Shown: one piece after another, positions 7,921 to 16,869 of the stretch | How the letters are laid out: each line of letters starts with the position of its first letter | How positions within the stretch are numbered: position 1 is the stretch's first letter | Assembly (NCBI RefSeq): GCF_036013745.1 | Contig: NZ_CP107880.1 | Coordinates: forward strand, 8,928,001-8,992,000 | DNA: 64,000 bases | Source of the DNA: Streptomyces sp. NBC_00483 | GTDB taxonomy: Bacteria > Actinomycetota > Actinomycetes > Streptomycetales > Streptomycetaceae | Reading direction: 5' to 3' | Made by a program: the position numbers and the translations under genes | Notes under the pieces: model-generated | The model's input: only the letters and a program-made list of their open reading frames with translations | Told to the model about the DNA's origin: nothing | Database searches by the model: none

Positions 7921-8928
7921 ATGCAGACAGCGTCCCGCCCGATTCAGCGCATCACCGGCTCCGCTTTCCTCACCGCCGCACTGCTGGCGGTGACCGCATG
8001 CGGAGCGGGCACCACCGACGCCGGGTCCGGGCCGGGCTCCGGCGACAAGGCGGCCGGCCCCCGGATACGTATCGCGGTCGGTGTCGACGCCTCGTACGCT
8101 CCGTTCTTCGTGGCCGACGCCGAGGGGCTGTGGGCCAAGCACGGAGTGAACGTCGACCTCGTCCAGTTCGCCAAGGGCGCGGAAGGCGTCGACGCCCTCT
8201 CCGCGGGACAGGTCCAGATGGCCGGGAACTCCGACGCCACCACCATCGGCCTGCTCGGGCAGAACCCGGACCTGAGATCGCTCCTCGTGTACGAGAACTC
8301 GGGGCGGTACCTCAAGGTCGTCCTGGGCCCCCACGTGAAATCGCCCGACAAGATCCGGAAGATGGCCGTGGTCCCGGGCCTGTCCGAGCTGGCCGCCACA
8401 CGGTTCCTCGAATCCAAGGGCATCAAGCCCGGCTCGGTCGACCTCGTCACCTCGGATCCCGCCGAGATCCCGGCCCTCACCAAGAAGGGCGACGTCGACG
8501 CGTACGTCCTGTGGGAGCCCTGGCCGGCCAAGGGCAAGGAGCTGGGCGAGCGCATCCTGGAGACCACCGGCGACTACGGCCTCAGCTACCAGCACTGGCT
8601 GCTTTCGACCTCACCCTGGCTGAAGGACCACAAGGGCACCGCCGCCAAGGTCGCCGCGGCCCTCGCGGACGCGGCCAAGGAGACGGAGAGCGACCCGGAC
8701 GCCGCGGCGAAGGCCACCAAGGACGCCGCGAAGATCCCCACCGCCCAGACCCTGAACGCGGTGAAGGAGATCGACTTCGGCGTCCGCGACTTCACCACGA
8801 AGGACCTGAAGGGCTACGACGACACGGCCTCCTTCTACCTCGACACCGGCAAGCTCAAGGCCCGCCCCGACGTGCGCGGCGCCGTCCAGCACGGCTGGCT
8901 TCCCGACAACACGAAGGAATCCCGATGA
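7921..8928 (+). CDS. ABC transporter substrate-binding lipoprotein (NMT1/SsuA-like), second copy
   Basis: A 335-residue paralogue of the preceding gene, with its own signal peptide and lipobox (LAVTAC then GAG). It shares the RIAVGVDASYAPFFVADAEGLW opening and the central SGRYLKVVLG segment, but has a Lys/Ala-rich stretch of about 30 residues near residue 240 (DAAKETESDPDAAAKATKD). The ATG at 7921 has GAGGTG upstream. Its stop overlaps the ATPase start as ATGA, so this copy is the one translationally coupled to the transporter. The 142-base gap before it has no clear terminator, consistent with one operon. Confidence 0.85.
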   Translation: MQTASRPIQRITGSAFLTAALLAVTACGAGTTDAGSGPGSGDKAAGPRIRIAVGVDASYAPFFVADAEGLWAKHGVNVDLVQFAKGAEGVDALSAGQVQMAGNSDATTIGLLGQNPDLRSLLVYENSGRYLKVVLGPHVKSPDKIRKMAVVPGLSELAATRFLESKGIKPGSVDLVTSDPAEIPALTKKGDVDAYVLWEPWPAKGKELGERILETTGDYGLSYQHWLLSTSPWLKDHKGTAAKVAAALADAAKETESDPDAAAKATKDAAKIPTAQTLNAVKEIDFGVRDFTTKDLKGYDDTASFYLDTGKLKARPDVRGAVQHGWLPDNTKESR

Positions 8929-9761
8929 CCAAGGTGATCGAGAAGTCCACGGCCACGGGAGCGGCCCTGCGGGCCGAACGCGCCGGGATCTCCTTCGGCG
9001 ACTTCCAGGCCGTCCAGGACATCGACCTCGACATCCCGGCCGGTGAATTCCTCTGCCTGCTCGGCCCGAGCGGCTGCGGAAAGTCCACGCTGCTGTCGGC
9101 GATGGCCGGATTCATCCAGGTCAGCGAGGGCACACTGACCGCCGACGGCGCTCCCATCGGCGGCCCGGACCCCGAACTGGGCATGGTGTTCCAGAGCAGC
9201 GAGGCCCTCTTCGACTGGCTGACGGTGAAGCAGAACGTCACCTTCGGGCCCCGCATGCGCGGCCGTTCCCGAGCCGAACAGGACAAGATCGCCGACGAGT
9301 ACCTCGGCCTCGTCGGGCTGCGCCACTGCGCGGACCGCTACCCCGGCCAGCTCAGCGGCGGCATGCGCCAGCGCGTCCAGATCGCGCGGGTCCTCGCCAA
9401 CGAACCCGGCGTCGTCCTCATGGACGAACCCTTCGGCGCGCTCGACGCGCAGACCCGGCAGGTGCTGCAACAGGAGACGGCCCGCATCTGGCGGGCGTCC
9501 GGCTGCACCGTCGTCTTCGTCACGCACGACATCGACGAGGCGATCCTGCTCGCCGACCGCATCGCCGTGATGACGGCGGGCCCGGCGGCCTCGATCAAGT
9601 CCCTGTACACGGTCGACCTGCCGCGCCCCCGCGACGAGTCCGACCCCGCCGCCGTACGCCTGCGCCACAAGCTGCGCGACGACATCGGAGAAGAGGTCCG
9701 CAAGGCCATGCGCGACCAAGGGCTCGACGACCAGCTCGACGGAGAGGCGAAGGGCGCATGA
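8925..9761 (+). CDS. ABC transporter ATP-binding protein (SsuB/TauB type)
   Basis: A 278-residue ATPase that energises the importer at the inner face of the membrane. Visible motifs are Walker A GPSGCGKST (about residue 49), the Q-loop VFQSSEALFDWLTV, signature LSGGMRQR, Walker B VVLMDEPFGALDAQT and switch His in FVTHDIDEA. The C-terminal ~40 residues are charged and extend beyond the core. The start codon overlaps the lipoprotein stop, and its own stop overlaps the permease start (ATGA), giving a tightly coupled receptor-ATPase-permease unit. Confidence 0.92.
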   Translation: MTKVIEKSTATGAALRAERAGISFGDFQAVQDIDLDIPAGEFLCLLGPSGCGKSTLLSAMAGFIQVSEGTLTADGAPIGGPDPELGMVFQSSEALFDWLTVKQNVTFGPRMRGRSRAEQDKIADEYLGLVGLRHCADRYPGQLSGGMRQRVQIARVLANEPGVVLMDEPFGALDAQTRQVLQQETARIWRASGCTVVFVTHDIDEAILLADRIAVMTAGPAASIKSLYTVDLPRPRDESDPAAVRLRHKLRDDIGEEVRKAMRDQGLDDQLDGEAKGA

Positions 9762-10582
9762 CGATCACCACGACGGAGGCCGCGGCCCCGACACGTACCC
9801 GCCCGCGCCGCACCAGCCGGGCGGGCGGACAAGGACTGCGCACCTTCGGCCTGTACGTCCTCGCCGTCGTCGTCGGCCTGGGGGTCTGGCAGCTCGTCGC
9901 GATGAAGTACGGCCCCTCGCTGGTCGCCTCGCCGAGCCAGACCCTGTCGGCCGCGGGCGAGCTGGCGTCCGACGGCACGCTCGGCAACTCGGTCATCGCC
10001 TCCAGCCGCCGCATCCTGATCGGCTGGGGCCTCGGCGTCCTGGTGGGCGCCCCGATCGGCCTGCTGATCGGACAGATCAGGATCCTCCGCCAGCTCCTGG
10101 AGCCCTACATCGAGTTCTTCCGCTTCATCCCACCGGTCGCCTTCGTGACCCTGGCGGTGGCGTGGCTGGGCATCGGCGAGTCCTCGAAGATCGTCCTGAT
10201 CTTCTACACGGCCGTCTTCATCGTCACCCTCAACACCAGCGCGGGCGTCATGGCCGTCAACGAGAACAAACTGCGGGCGGCGGCCAGCCTCGGCGCGAGC
10301 CGCAGGCAGATCCTCCAGCGGATCGTGCTGCCGTCCACCGTCCCGTACATCCTCACGGGCGCCCGCCTGGCCATGGGCAACAGCTTCCTCACGATCGTCT
10401 CCGCCGAGATCGTCGCCTCCCAGGTGGGCCTCGGCTCCCTGATCTGGACGTCCCGGAACTACGGCCGGATCGACTGGGTCTTCGTCGGCATCATCACCCT
10501 TGGTGTGTTGGGTCTCGTCTACGACCGGGTGCTGCGCGTGATCGCGGTGCGTGTACTGCACAAGTACGGGGCTAGGGTGTGA
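9758..10582 (+). CDS. ABC transporter permease (SsuC/TauC type)
   Basis: A 274-residue integral membrane protein with about six transmembrane segments and a charged N-terminal tail of some 25 residues. The EAA-type loop that contacts the ATPase reads AAASLGASRRQILQRIVLPST (about residues 171-191). Together with the upstream ATPase and two lipoproteins it forms a small-molecule importer. No second permease is present, so a homodimeric pore is expected. Confidence 0.9.
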   Translation: MTITTTEAAAPTRTRPRRTSRAGGQGLRTFGLYVLAVVVGLGVWQLVAMKYGPSLVASPSQTLSAAGELASDGTLGNSVIASSRRILIGWGLGVLVGAPIGLLIGQIRILRQLLEPYIEFFRFIPPVAFVTLAVAWLGIGESSKIVLIFYTAVFIVTLNTSAGVMAVNENKLRAAASLGASRRQILQRIVLPSTVPYILTGARLAMGNSFLTIVSAEIVASQVGLGSLIWTSRNYGRIDWVFVGIITLGVLGLVYDRVLRVIAVRVLHKYGARV

Positions 10583-10608
10583 GTGGGAGAACGGGGCGGG
10601 ACGCGGTC

Positions 10609-10644
10609 ACCAACGGAGACACCAACGGGGACATGAACGGAGAA
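10609..10644 (+). repeat. Three imperfect 12-bp tandem units before the oxidoreductase gene
   Basis: Units at 10609-10620, 10621-10632 and 10633-10644 follow the pattern ACCAACGGRGAC, the third more diverged. The last unit contains the AACGGAG that can act as ribosome binding site for the GTG at 10653. Confidence 0.7.
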
Positions 10645-10652
10645 CACAGCAC

Positions 10653-11624
10653 GTGAGCACCACCGCAACGACATCCCGAGCCCTGCTCCTGGAGGAGTTC
10701 GGCACCCTGCCGCGCCTCACGGAGCGGACCGTGCCCGAGCCGCGCCCCGGACACACCCTCGTACGGATGGCGGCGGCCACCGTCGCCCACCTCGACATGA
10801 ACATCCTCGACGGACAGTTCGGCATCCTGCCCGAGCTGCCGTTCATCCCCGGCACCCAGGGCAGCGGCCACGTCGTCGCCTCGGACACGCACCCCGAGGG
10901 CGCGCTGGTCCGGCTGCGAGGGGAAGGGCTCGGCCTGAGCCGCGACGGCGCCTGGACGGAGCACGCGCTCGTGCCGGACGCCGCCCTGGAGCCGATGCCC
11001 GAGGGCACCGACCCCGCCCTCGCCTGCATCTACTTCTCGCCTGTCGGCACCGCCTGGGCGACCGTCCACGCCATCGCGCAGGTGCGGCCGGGGGAGCGGG
11101 TGCTGGTCACCGGTGCGTCCGGTGCGGTCGGTGCCATGGCCGTGCAGCTCGCTGCGCGCGCCGGCGCCGAGGTGATCGGTGCGGTCGGCCGTCCGGCGAA
11201 GCTCCCGCACGTGCCCGGGGTGGCCAAGGCACTGCTCGCCTCGGACCTCTCCGAGGAAGCGATCGGAGGCAAGGTCGACGTGCTGATCGACACGGTCGGC
11301 GGCGAGATCCTGCGGAACGCCCTCACCATGGTCCGCGGACGCGGCCGGGCCGCACTCCTCGGCTATACGGCCGGCCGCGAGCTGAAGCTGGACCTCGCGG
11401 ACTTCTTCCTCGCGGACGTGTCCCTGCTGCCCGTCAACATGATCTCGCGCGGCGCGGAGGTCGCCCCCGAGGTGCTGCGCCTCCTTCCCGACCTGTCGTC
11501 GGGCGCGCTGTCGCTGCCGTACGAGCGGTACGGGATCGACGCGCTCGGCGAGGCGGTGGAGCGACTGCGCACGGGTGCGGCGGTCGGGAAGATCGTGCTC
11601 GACCTGGAGGGCTCCGGGAAGTAG
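10653..11624 (+). CDS. Zinc-free medium-chain dehydrogenase/reductase (quinone oxidoreductase-like)
   Basis: A 323-residue MDR-superfamily protein. The N-terminal GroES-like part contains LPFIPGTQGSGHVVA; the Rossmann part has VLVTGASGAVGAMAVQLAARAGAEVIGAVG. The zinc-binding Cys/His pattern of alcohol dehydrogenases is missing, as in NADPH:quinone reductases and enoyl reductases. GTG 10653 (protein VSTTATTSRALLLEEFG) was chosen because GGAG lies ahead and the longer reading frame overlaps repeats. It follows the ABC permease by 70 bases and precedes a strong terminator, so it can be the last gene of that operon. Physiological substrate unknown. Confidence 0.82.
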   Translation: MSTTATTSRALLLEEFGTLPRLTERTVPEPRPGHTLVRMAAATVAHLDMNILDGQFGILPELPFIPGTQGSGHVVASDTHPEGALVRLRGEGLGLSRDGAWTEHALVPDAALEPMPEGTDPALACIYFSPVGTAWATVHAIAQVRPGERVLVTGASGAVGAMAVQLAARAGAEVIGAVGRPAKLPHVPGVAKALLASDLSEEAIGGKVDVLIDTVGGEILRNALTMVRGRGRAALLGYTAGRELKLDLADFFLADVSLLPVNMISRGAEVAPEVLRLLPDLSSGALSLPYERYGIDALGEAVERLRTGAAVGKIVLDLEGSGK

Positions 11625-11639
11625 GACCTGGCGTACGGG

Positions 11640-11671
11640 AACGGGCCCCCTCCGATCGGAGGGGGCCCGTT
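11640..11671. terminator. Perfect bidirectional intrinsic terminator
   Basis: A perfect 32-base palindrome (16-base arms beginning AACGGGCCCCCTCCGA) sits between the convergent oxidoreductase and esterase genes. It can form the same GC-rich hairpin in both transcripts. Confidence 0.9.
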
Positions 11672-11683
11672 GCGTATGCGGGG

Positions 11684-13318
11684 TCAGGACTGCGAAACGC
11701 CTGCCTGTGCGGCGAGTTGGCCCGGATCGACCGGGAGCCAGTCGTGGTCGATGGAGTTCCAGAAGGAGCACTGGTGCTGGGTCGCGTACGCCCCGGACGT
11801 GAGGGCCTTGCTCTCACCACCCGGCAGCAGCGACATGTACTTCCCGGCCCGGTACGAAGGCCAGGCGGCCTGTCCCGGAGCCGCGGGGTTCCCGTGCTTC
11901 ACGAACGAGCCCCAGTAGCGCACCATCTCGTCGGACAGCTGCTGCTGCCCGGGTGACAGCTGCTTCGAGGCCGCCTCGGGCATCAGGTACGGCATCTCGG
12001 CGCCGTGCGAGGCACCCGGGTCGAAGCCGGCTGGCAGACCGCCCTTGACGGGCGGGTGCGGGTCGTCGAACTCGTAGAAGTACGTGCGCGGTTGACGGCT
12101 CGCGGCCTGACCCGCGAGGTCGTGGTACTGGCAGCCTCCGAGCCCGTAGAACGAGCTGCTGTCGTCCCACAGATCAGCGAAGGCGTACGTCCCGGTGTAC
12201 GAGTCGCCGTAAGCGCTGAACGGGTAGTGGGCGAGGACGGCGTCGGCCTGGCCACCGAACTCGATGCGGACCGCCTTCTCGTACTGCTCCTTCGTCGCCT
12301 TCGCGAACGGCAGCGCCCAGGAACGCACTTCGTCGCGCGTGTGACCGATGAGCAGGGGGACGTTCGCGGCCTTGCCCGTGCGGACGGCCTCGCCCGGCGG
12401 AATCGGCAGTTCGGGGCCGCCGGAAACGGGCAGCGGTCCGCTCAGTACGCCTCCGGCGAACTCCCGTCCAGAGGCCAGCAGTTGATCGGCCGACTTGGAC
12501 CGCAGGCAGGACGCGCTGTCCGCGGCGTTCGCGCAGCCAGCCGCCGTCTCGTACTTCTTCCCTCGCGCGACGGCCTGCTGGGCCGTGAGGCTGGGGCAAC
12601 CGCCGCTCTGGATGATCGCGCCGGAGAACAGGCCGCGGGCCGGCGGTGAGGCAAGGAGCGCGCAGACGGAATGACCGCCGGCCGACTGGCCGCCGATGGT
12701 CACCCGGCTCGCGTCGCCGCCGAAGGCGCCGACGTTGCGCTGCGTCCAACGCAGCGCAGCCTCCTGATCGAGCAGACCGTAGTTGCCGCCACCGTGCTTG
12801 CTCAGGCCCGGCAGATCGAGCCAACCGAACGCGCCGAGGCGGTAGTTGACGGTGACGACCACGACGTTGTTGGCCTCGGCGATCTGTGAGCCGTCCTCGT
12901 CGCCTCCCGACCCGCCGGAGAATCCGCCGCCGTGGATCCAGAACATCACCGGCAGCGGATGGTCCGTGCGCTTCGAGGGGGTGTAGACGTTGAGCGACAG
13001 GCAGTCCTCGCTCATCCCACGGCCGGCGTCGCCGCCGAACTGCATGCAGCGCGGGCCGGGGGCCGTCGCCGAACGCGTCCCCTTCCACGAGGACGCGGGC
13101 GCCGGCGGCTGCCAGCGCTTGGAGCCGACGGGCGGAGCCGCGTACGGGATGCCGAGGAACCGGTCGACCCCGTCCTTCGTGGCTCCCGCGACCCGGCCCT
13201 TGTCGGTGGGGACCGTCAAGGAGCGAGAGGCTGCGGAGGCGGGAACGGCGGATATAAGCGTGAGCAGCACGAACAGGCTCGCCAAGCCTGCAAGTCCTCT
13301 TCGGGCAAAGGAATGCAC
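11684..13318 (-). CDS. Secreted type-B carboxylesterase
   Basis: A 544-residue alpha/beta-hydrolase of the carboxylesterase type-B family. A classical signal peptide (ARRGLAGLASLFVLLTLISAVPASA) suggests export. The nucleophile lies in GGQSAGG, the oxyanion hole in FWIHGGGFSGG, the early family signature in EDCLSLNVYTPS, and the catalytic His probably in GASHGAEMPYL near residue 440. The GTG at 13318 has GGGAGG seven bases ahead and gives a normal signal peptide, which fixes the start. It is read divergently from the carotenoid oxygenase. It would hydrolyse carboxylic esters outside the cell; natural substrate unknown. Confidence 0.9.
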   Translation of the reverse strand: MHSFARRGLAGLASLFVLLTLISAVPASAASRSLTVPTDKGRVAGATKDGVDRFLGIPYAAPPVGSKRWQPPAPASSWKGTRSATAPGPRCMQFGGDAGRGMSEDCLSLNVYTPSKRTDHPLPVMFWIHGGGFSGGSGGDEDGSQIAEANNVVVVTVNYRLGAFGWLDLPGLSKHGGGNYGLLDQEAALRWTQRNVGAFGGDASRVTIGGQSAGGHSVCALLASPPARGLFSGAIIQSGGCPSLTAQQAVARGKKYETAAGCANAADSASCLRSKSADQLLASGREFAGGVLSGPLPVSGGPELPIPPGEAVRTGKAANVPLLIGHTRDEVRSWALPFAKATKEQYEKAVRIEFGGQADAVLAHYPFSAYGDSYTGTYAFADLWDDSSSFYGLGGCQYHDLAGQAASRQPRTYFYEFDDPHPPVKGGLPAGFDPGASHGAEMPYLMPEAASKQLSPGQQQLSDEMVRYWGSFVKHGNPAAPGQAAWPSYRAGKYMSLLPGGESKALTSGAYATQHQCSFWNSIDHDWLPVDPGQLAAQAGVSQS

Positions 13319-13513
13319 GGAACAACCTCCCAGGGGGCCGGAGCGATGGGCGAGGCCATGCTCCGTAACGCACGGCGGCCGCGCGACACTTCTGGCCCGC
13401 TCAGCGGACCGGATCGGGAACGGCCCGCCTCGATCGGGGGTCGACCCGGGCCCGTTTTCGGTAGAGGGTGGAGTCCTGCGCCACCCCCTGCCGGACCCGT
13501 CGAGGAGGCCGTC
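13319..13513. promoter_or_regulatory. Divergent spacer, esterase / carotenoid oxygenase
   Basis: This 195-base spacer supplies the esterase ribosome binding site (revcomp GGGAGG near 13326-13332) and the oxygenase one (GAGGAGG near 13502-13508). I found no clear promoter hexamers or operator. Confidence 0.35.
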
Positions 13514-14929
13514 ATGGCCGATCAGGGAAATCCGTATCTGCAAGGGCTGTTCGCGCCCGTGCGCGAGGAGGTCACCGCCTACGACCTGCCGGTGAGCGGG
13601 CGGATACCCGACGGGCTCGACGGGAGGTATCTGCGCAACGGGCCGAATCCGCTGAACGTCGACGACCCGGCGGCGTACCACTGGTTCACCGGGCCCGGCA
13701 TGGTGCACGGGGTACGGCTGCGCGGCGGGCGGGCCGAGTGGTACCGGAACCGGTGGGTGCGCAACGACGCCATGGCCGCGACGCTCGGGGACAAGCCGCT
13801 GCACGGCCCGCGCCACCTCGACATGGACCTCGCGCCCAACACGCACATCCTGAACTTCGCCGGCCGCTACCTCGCCACCGTCGAGGGCGGAGCGCTGCCG
13901 TACGAGCTGGACGGCGACCTCAACACCCTTGGCCCGTACGACTTCCAGGGCACGCTGCCGGGCGGGCTCGCCGCGCACACCACCCTCGACCCGGTCAGCG
14001 GTGAGCTGCACGCGGTGGCGTACTGCTGGGCGTATCCGTATGTGCAGTACCTGGTCGTCGGGACCGACGGGCGGGTGCGGCGCAGGGTCGACATCCCCGT
14101 CGACGGGCGGCCGATGATGCACGACTTCTCGCTCACCGCCTCGTACGTGCTGCTGTACGACCTGCCCGTCGTCTTCAACCCGGACGTCGCCACGTCACCC
14201 TCGTCCCTGCCCTACATCTGGGACCCGGAGCGCAAGCCGCGGCTCGGCGTGCTGCCGCGCGAGGGGCGCGCCGAGGACGTGCGCTGGCTGGAGGTCGAGC
14301 CGTGCTTCGTCTTCCACCCCATGAACGCGTACGAGGACGGGGACGGGCTCATCAATGTCCATCTGGTGCGCTACGACCGGCTGTTCGCGGGGCGGGACAG
14401 CCGCGGGCCGGACGAGACGCCGCCGCGACTCGTGCGGTGGACGGTCGATCTCGCCGCCGGGACCGTGCGCGAGGACGGCATCGACGAGCGGGCCGTGGAG
14501 TTCCCGCGGGTCGACCCGCGGCGCGAGACCGGTGCGCACCGGTACGGCTACGGGGTCCTCGAACCCGTCGACGGGTATGCGGCCGAGCGGGCCCGCGTCC
14601 ACCTGCTGTCGCCCACCTCGCCGGCGCCCGAGCTCGCCCAAGTCGGCGTCGGACTCGTCAAGTTCGACCTGGAGCGCGGCGGCAGCGAGGTGCATCGCTT
14701 CCATGCGGGCGGGGACGTCGGCGAGGGCGTGTTCGTGCCGTCGGCGGACAGTGACGCCGAGGACGACGGGTGGATCCTGTCGTACGTCTTCGACCCCGAG
14801 CGTGGCGCCACGGACCTGGTGGTCCTCGCCGCCCAGGATCTGAGCGGCGGGCCCGTCGCGCGGGTGCATCTGCCGGTGCGGGTGCCGGTGGGGTTCCACG
14901 GCAACTGGGTTGCGGACCAAGAGAGTTGA
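13514..14929 (+). CDS. Carotenoid oxygenase (carotenoid cleavage dioxygenase family)
   Basis: A 471-residue member of the seven-bladed-propeller Fe(II) oxygenases that cleave carotenoid, stilbene or related alkene double bonds. The family opening YLRNGPNPL is present, and the four iron-binding histidines can be placed: LAAHTTLDP, MMHDFSLT, CFVFHPMNAYEDGD and the C-terminal GFHGNWV. The ATG at 13514 has GAGGAGG upstream. The IS630-like element begins 19 bases after the stop, so the insertion did not interrupt the gene but may have replaced its terminator. No carotenoid biosynthesis genes are in the window, so the substrate (carotenoid, apocarotenoid or phenylpropanoid) is open. Confidence 0.93.
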   Translation: MADQGNPYLQGLFAPVREEVTAYDLPVSGRIPDGLDGRYLRNGPNPLNVDDPAAYHWFTGPGMVHGVRLRGGRAEWYRNRWVRNDAMAATLGDKPLHGPRHLDMDLAPNTHILNFAGRYLATVEGGALPYELDGDLNTLGPYDFQGTLPGGLAAHTTLDPVSGELHAVAYCWAYPYVQYLVVGTDGRVRRRVDIPVDGRPMMHDFSLTASYVLLYDLPVVFNPDVATSPSSLPYIWDPERKPRLGVLPREGRAEDVRWLEVEPCFVFHPMNAYEDGDGLINVHLVRYDRLFAGRDSRGPDETPPRLVRWTVDLAAGTVREDGIDERAVEFPRVDPRRETGAHRYGYGVLEPVDGYAAERARVHLLSPTSPAPELAQVGVGLVKFDLERGGSEVHRFHAGGDVGEGVFVPSADSDAEDDGWILSYVFDPERGATDLVVLAAQDLSGGPVARVHLPVRVPVGFHGNWVADQES

Positions 14930-14948
14930 GAACCGTCGCCGACGGCTA

Positions 14949-14980
14949 GTGCTCTGAACGGAAACGATCACCGGGGTGGG
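14949..14980 (+). repeat. Left terminal inverted repeat of the IS630-like element
   Basis: Begins GTGCTCTGAACGGAAACG and pairs with the right end, with only a few differences (for example GAAC here and GACC there). Confidence 0.88.
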
Positions 14981-15062
14981 GTGGTCATGCCGGTCAGGAT
15001 TGATATGTGGTGATCGAATAGCCTGTCCGGCAGCTCACTGGCAAGACACGGGGAGAAATTCG

Positions 15063-15629
15063 ATGACCATTGCCTCGCAGCACGGCCTGGTGCCGATCAC
15101 TACCGAACGGCTGGTCCTGCGGCCGTTTGCCTTGGGCGACGTGGATAACCGGTATGCGTACCAGGGCCTGCCGGAAGTGGCGCGCTACCTCTACCGACAG
15201 CCGCTCACCCGCGAGGGCTGTGCCGAGGCCATCGCCGCGCGGGCCGGTGGGACTGCCTGGCAGGCTGACGGTGATGTGCTTCTGCTGGCCGTGGGCCGGC
15301 CGGACGAGCCAGGTGTCATCGGCGAGGTGGTCCTCACCCTCACAAGCGCGCACGCCCGGCAGGCCGAGATCGGTTGGGTCTTCAACCCGCGGTGCGCCGG
15401 GCGGGGATATGCCACGGAAGCCGCGCGGGCCCTGGCCTCGCTCGCCTTCGAGCAGTTGGGAGTCCACCGGATCTTCGCACGCCTCGACGTCCTCAACACC
15501 GCATCAGTGCGCGTGTGTGAGCGTCTCGGCATGCGTCGCGAGGCGCATCTGGTCGACAACGACCTCGACGGAGATCGTTGGGGCAGCGAATACGTCTATG
15601 CCGTGCTCGCCCATGAGTGGATGGACTGA
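15063..15629 (+). CDS. GNAT family N-acetyltransferase (RimJ/RimL-like), IS passenger
   Basis: A 188-residue acetyl-CoA-dependent acetyltransferase. The N-terminal strand reads ITTERLVLRPF, the family hallmark of RimJ/RimL-type enzymes; the acetyl-CoA loop is NPRCAGRGYATEAARAL; the C-terminal half has GVHRIFARLDVLNTASVRVCERLGMRREAH. Starts at ATG 15063 after GGGGAGA. It lies inside the terminal repeats of the IS630-like element, ahead of and co-directional with the transposase, so it moves with the element. Relatives acetylate ribosomal protein N-termini, but many inactivate drugs; which applies here cannot be told. Confidence 0.88.
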   Translation: MTIASQHGLVPITTERLVLRPFALGDVDNRYAYQGLPEVARYLYRQPLTREGCAEAIAARAGGTAWQADGDVLLLAVGRPDEPGVIGEVVLTLTSAHARQAEIGWVFNPRCAGRGYATEAARALASLAFEQLGVHRIFARLDVLNTASVRVCERLGMRREAHLVDNDLDGDRWGSEYVYAVLAHEWMD

Positions 15630-15744
15630 ACCCCAACTACCCAGCGTCATGGGGCCTTGCACGGGACGTGATCATGAGGTTGGCGTCGGCTGCCCTCGCC
15701 TCGGTTGGATGCGACTAAGCGTCCGTTCTGCGCAGGGAGAAGCG

Positions 15745-16860
15745 ATGGCAGAGCCGGTCAGGGTTCGTCGGCTGACTGAGCAGGAGGGGCAGAGGCTGCA
15801 GCGGATCGTGCGGCGGGGCAGTACCAGCACGGTGCGCTTCCGCAGGGCGATGATGCTGTTGGCCTCGGCCGGCGGCAACACCGTGCCGGTGATCGCGAAT
15901 CTGGTGCAGGCGGACGAGAATACTGTCCGGGATGTGATCCACCGATTCAATGCGATCGGGCTGGCCTGCGTGGACCCTCGGTGGGCGGGAGGCCGTCCCC
16001 GCCTGCTCAGCGATGACGACGAGGAGTTCGTCATCGAGACGGCCACCACCCGCCCCACCAAGCTCGGCAAGCCCTTCACCCGCTGGTCGATCCGGAAGCT
16101 CGCCGACCATCTGCGGCGCAACGTCGCCCGTCCGATACGTATCGGCCGTGAGGCCCTGCGCTGTCTGCTCCAGCGTCGCGGTGTGACGTTCCAGCGGACC
16201 AAGACCTGGAAGGAGTCCAGCGACCCGGACTTCGATGCCAAGCTGGACCGGATCGAGTACGCGCTCACCGAGCGCCCCGATCGCACCTTCGCCTTCGACG
16301 AGTTCGGCCCGCTCGGCATCCGCCCCACCGGCGGGTCCTGCTGGGCGAAGCAGGGCAAGCCCGACCGGCTGCCGGCGACCTTCCACCGCACCCACGGGGT
16401 CACGTACTTCCACGGCTGTTACTCGGTCGGCGACGACACCCTGTGGGGCGTCAACCGGCGCCGCAAGGGCATCGCCCCGACCTGGGCTGCACTCAGGAGT
16501 ATCCGGGCAGCTCTTCCCGACGGCGCCCCGATCTACGTGATCCTGGACAACCTGTCCGCCCACAAGAACGCGGGCATCCTGCGCTGGGCGGCCCGGAACA
16601 AGGTCGAGCTGTGCTTCACGCCGACGAACGCGTCCTGGGCAAACCCGATCGAGGCCCATTTCGGACCGCTGCGGCAGTTCACCCTCGCCAACTCCAACCA
16701 CCCCAATCACCACGTCCAGACGCGGGAGTTGCACCGCTACCTGCGCTGGCGAAACCAGAACGCCCGACACCCCGACATCCTGGCCGCCCAACGACGCGAA
16801 CGCGCCCGCATCCGCAGCGAGAAGGGAATCCGTTGGGGCGGACGCCCACTCACAGCCTGA
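15745..16860 (+). CDS. IS630-family DDE transposase
   Basis: A 371-residue transposase. The N-terminal third is a helix-turn-helix region (residues about 10-75, ENTVRDVIHRFNAIG), followed by the DDE nuclease core: Asp185 in FAFDEFGPLGI, Asp268 in VILDNLSAHKN and Glu303 in NPIEAHFGPLRQF, with typical IS630 spacing of the last two. The ATG at 15745 follows GGGAG. The gene appears intact, so the element may still be active. Confidence 0.93.
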   Translation: MAEPVRVRRLTEQEGQRLQRIVRRGSTSTVRFRRAMMLLASAGGNTVPVIANLVQADENTVRDVIHRFNAIGLACVDPRWAGGRPRLLSDDDEEFVIETATTRPTKLGKPFTRWSIRKLADHLRRNVARPIRIGREALRCLLQRRGVTFQRTKTWKESSDPDFDAKLDRIEYALTERPDRTFAFDEFGPLGIRPTGGSCWAKQGKPDRLPATFHRTHGVTYFHGCYSVGDDTLWGVNRRRKGIAPTWAALRSIRAALPDGAPIYVILDNLSAHKNAGILRWAARNKVELCFTPTNASWANPIEAHFGPLRQFTLANSNHPNHHVQTRELHRYLRWRNQNARHPDILAAQRRERARIRSEKGIRWGGRPLTA

Positions 16861-16869
16861 ATGGACACA

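Noticed and set aside
8998-10561. Overlapping minus-strand frames opposite the ABC ATPase and permease
   Set aside because: Asp/Glu/His/Arg-rich complements of well-supported genes.
13216-13515. Small minus-strand gene upstream of the esterase
   Set aside because: It overlaps the esterase signal peptide and the divergent spacer, and has no motif or ribosome binding site.
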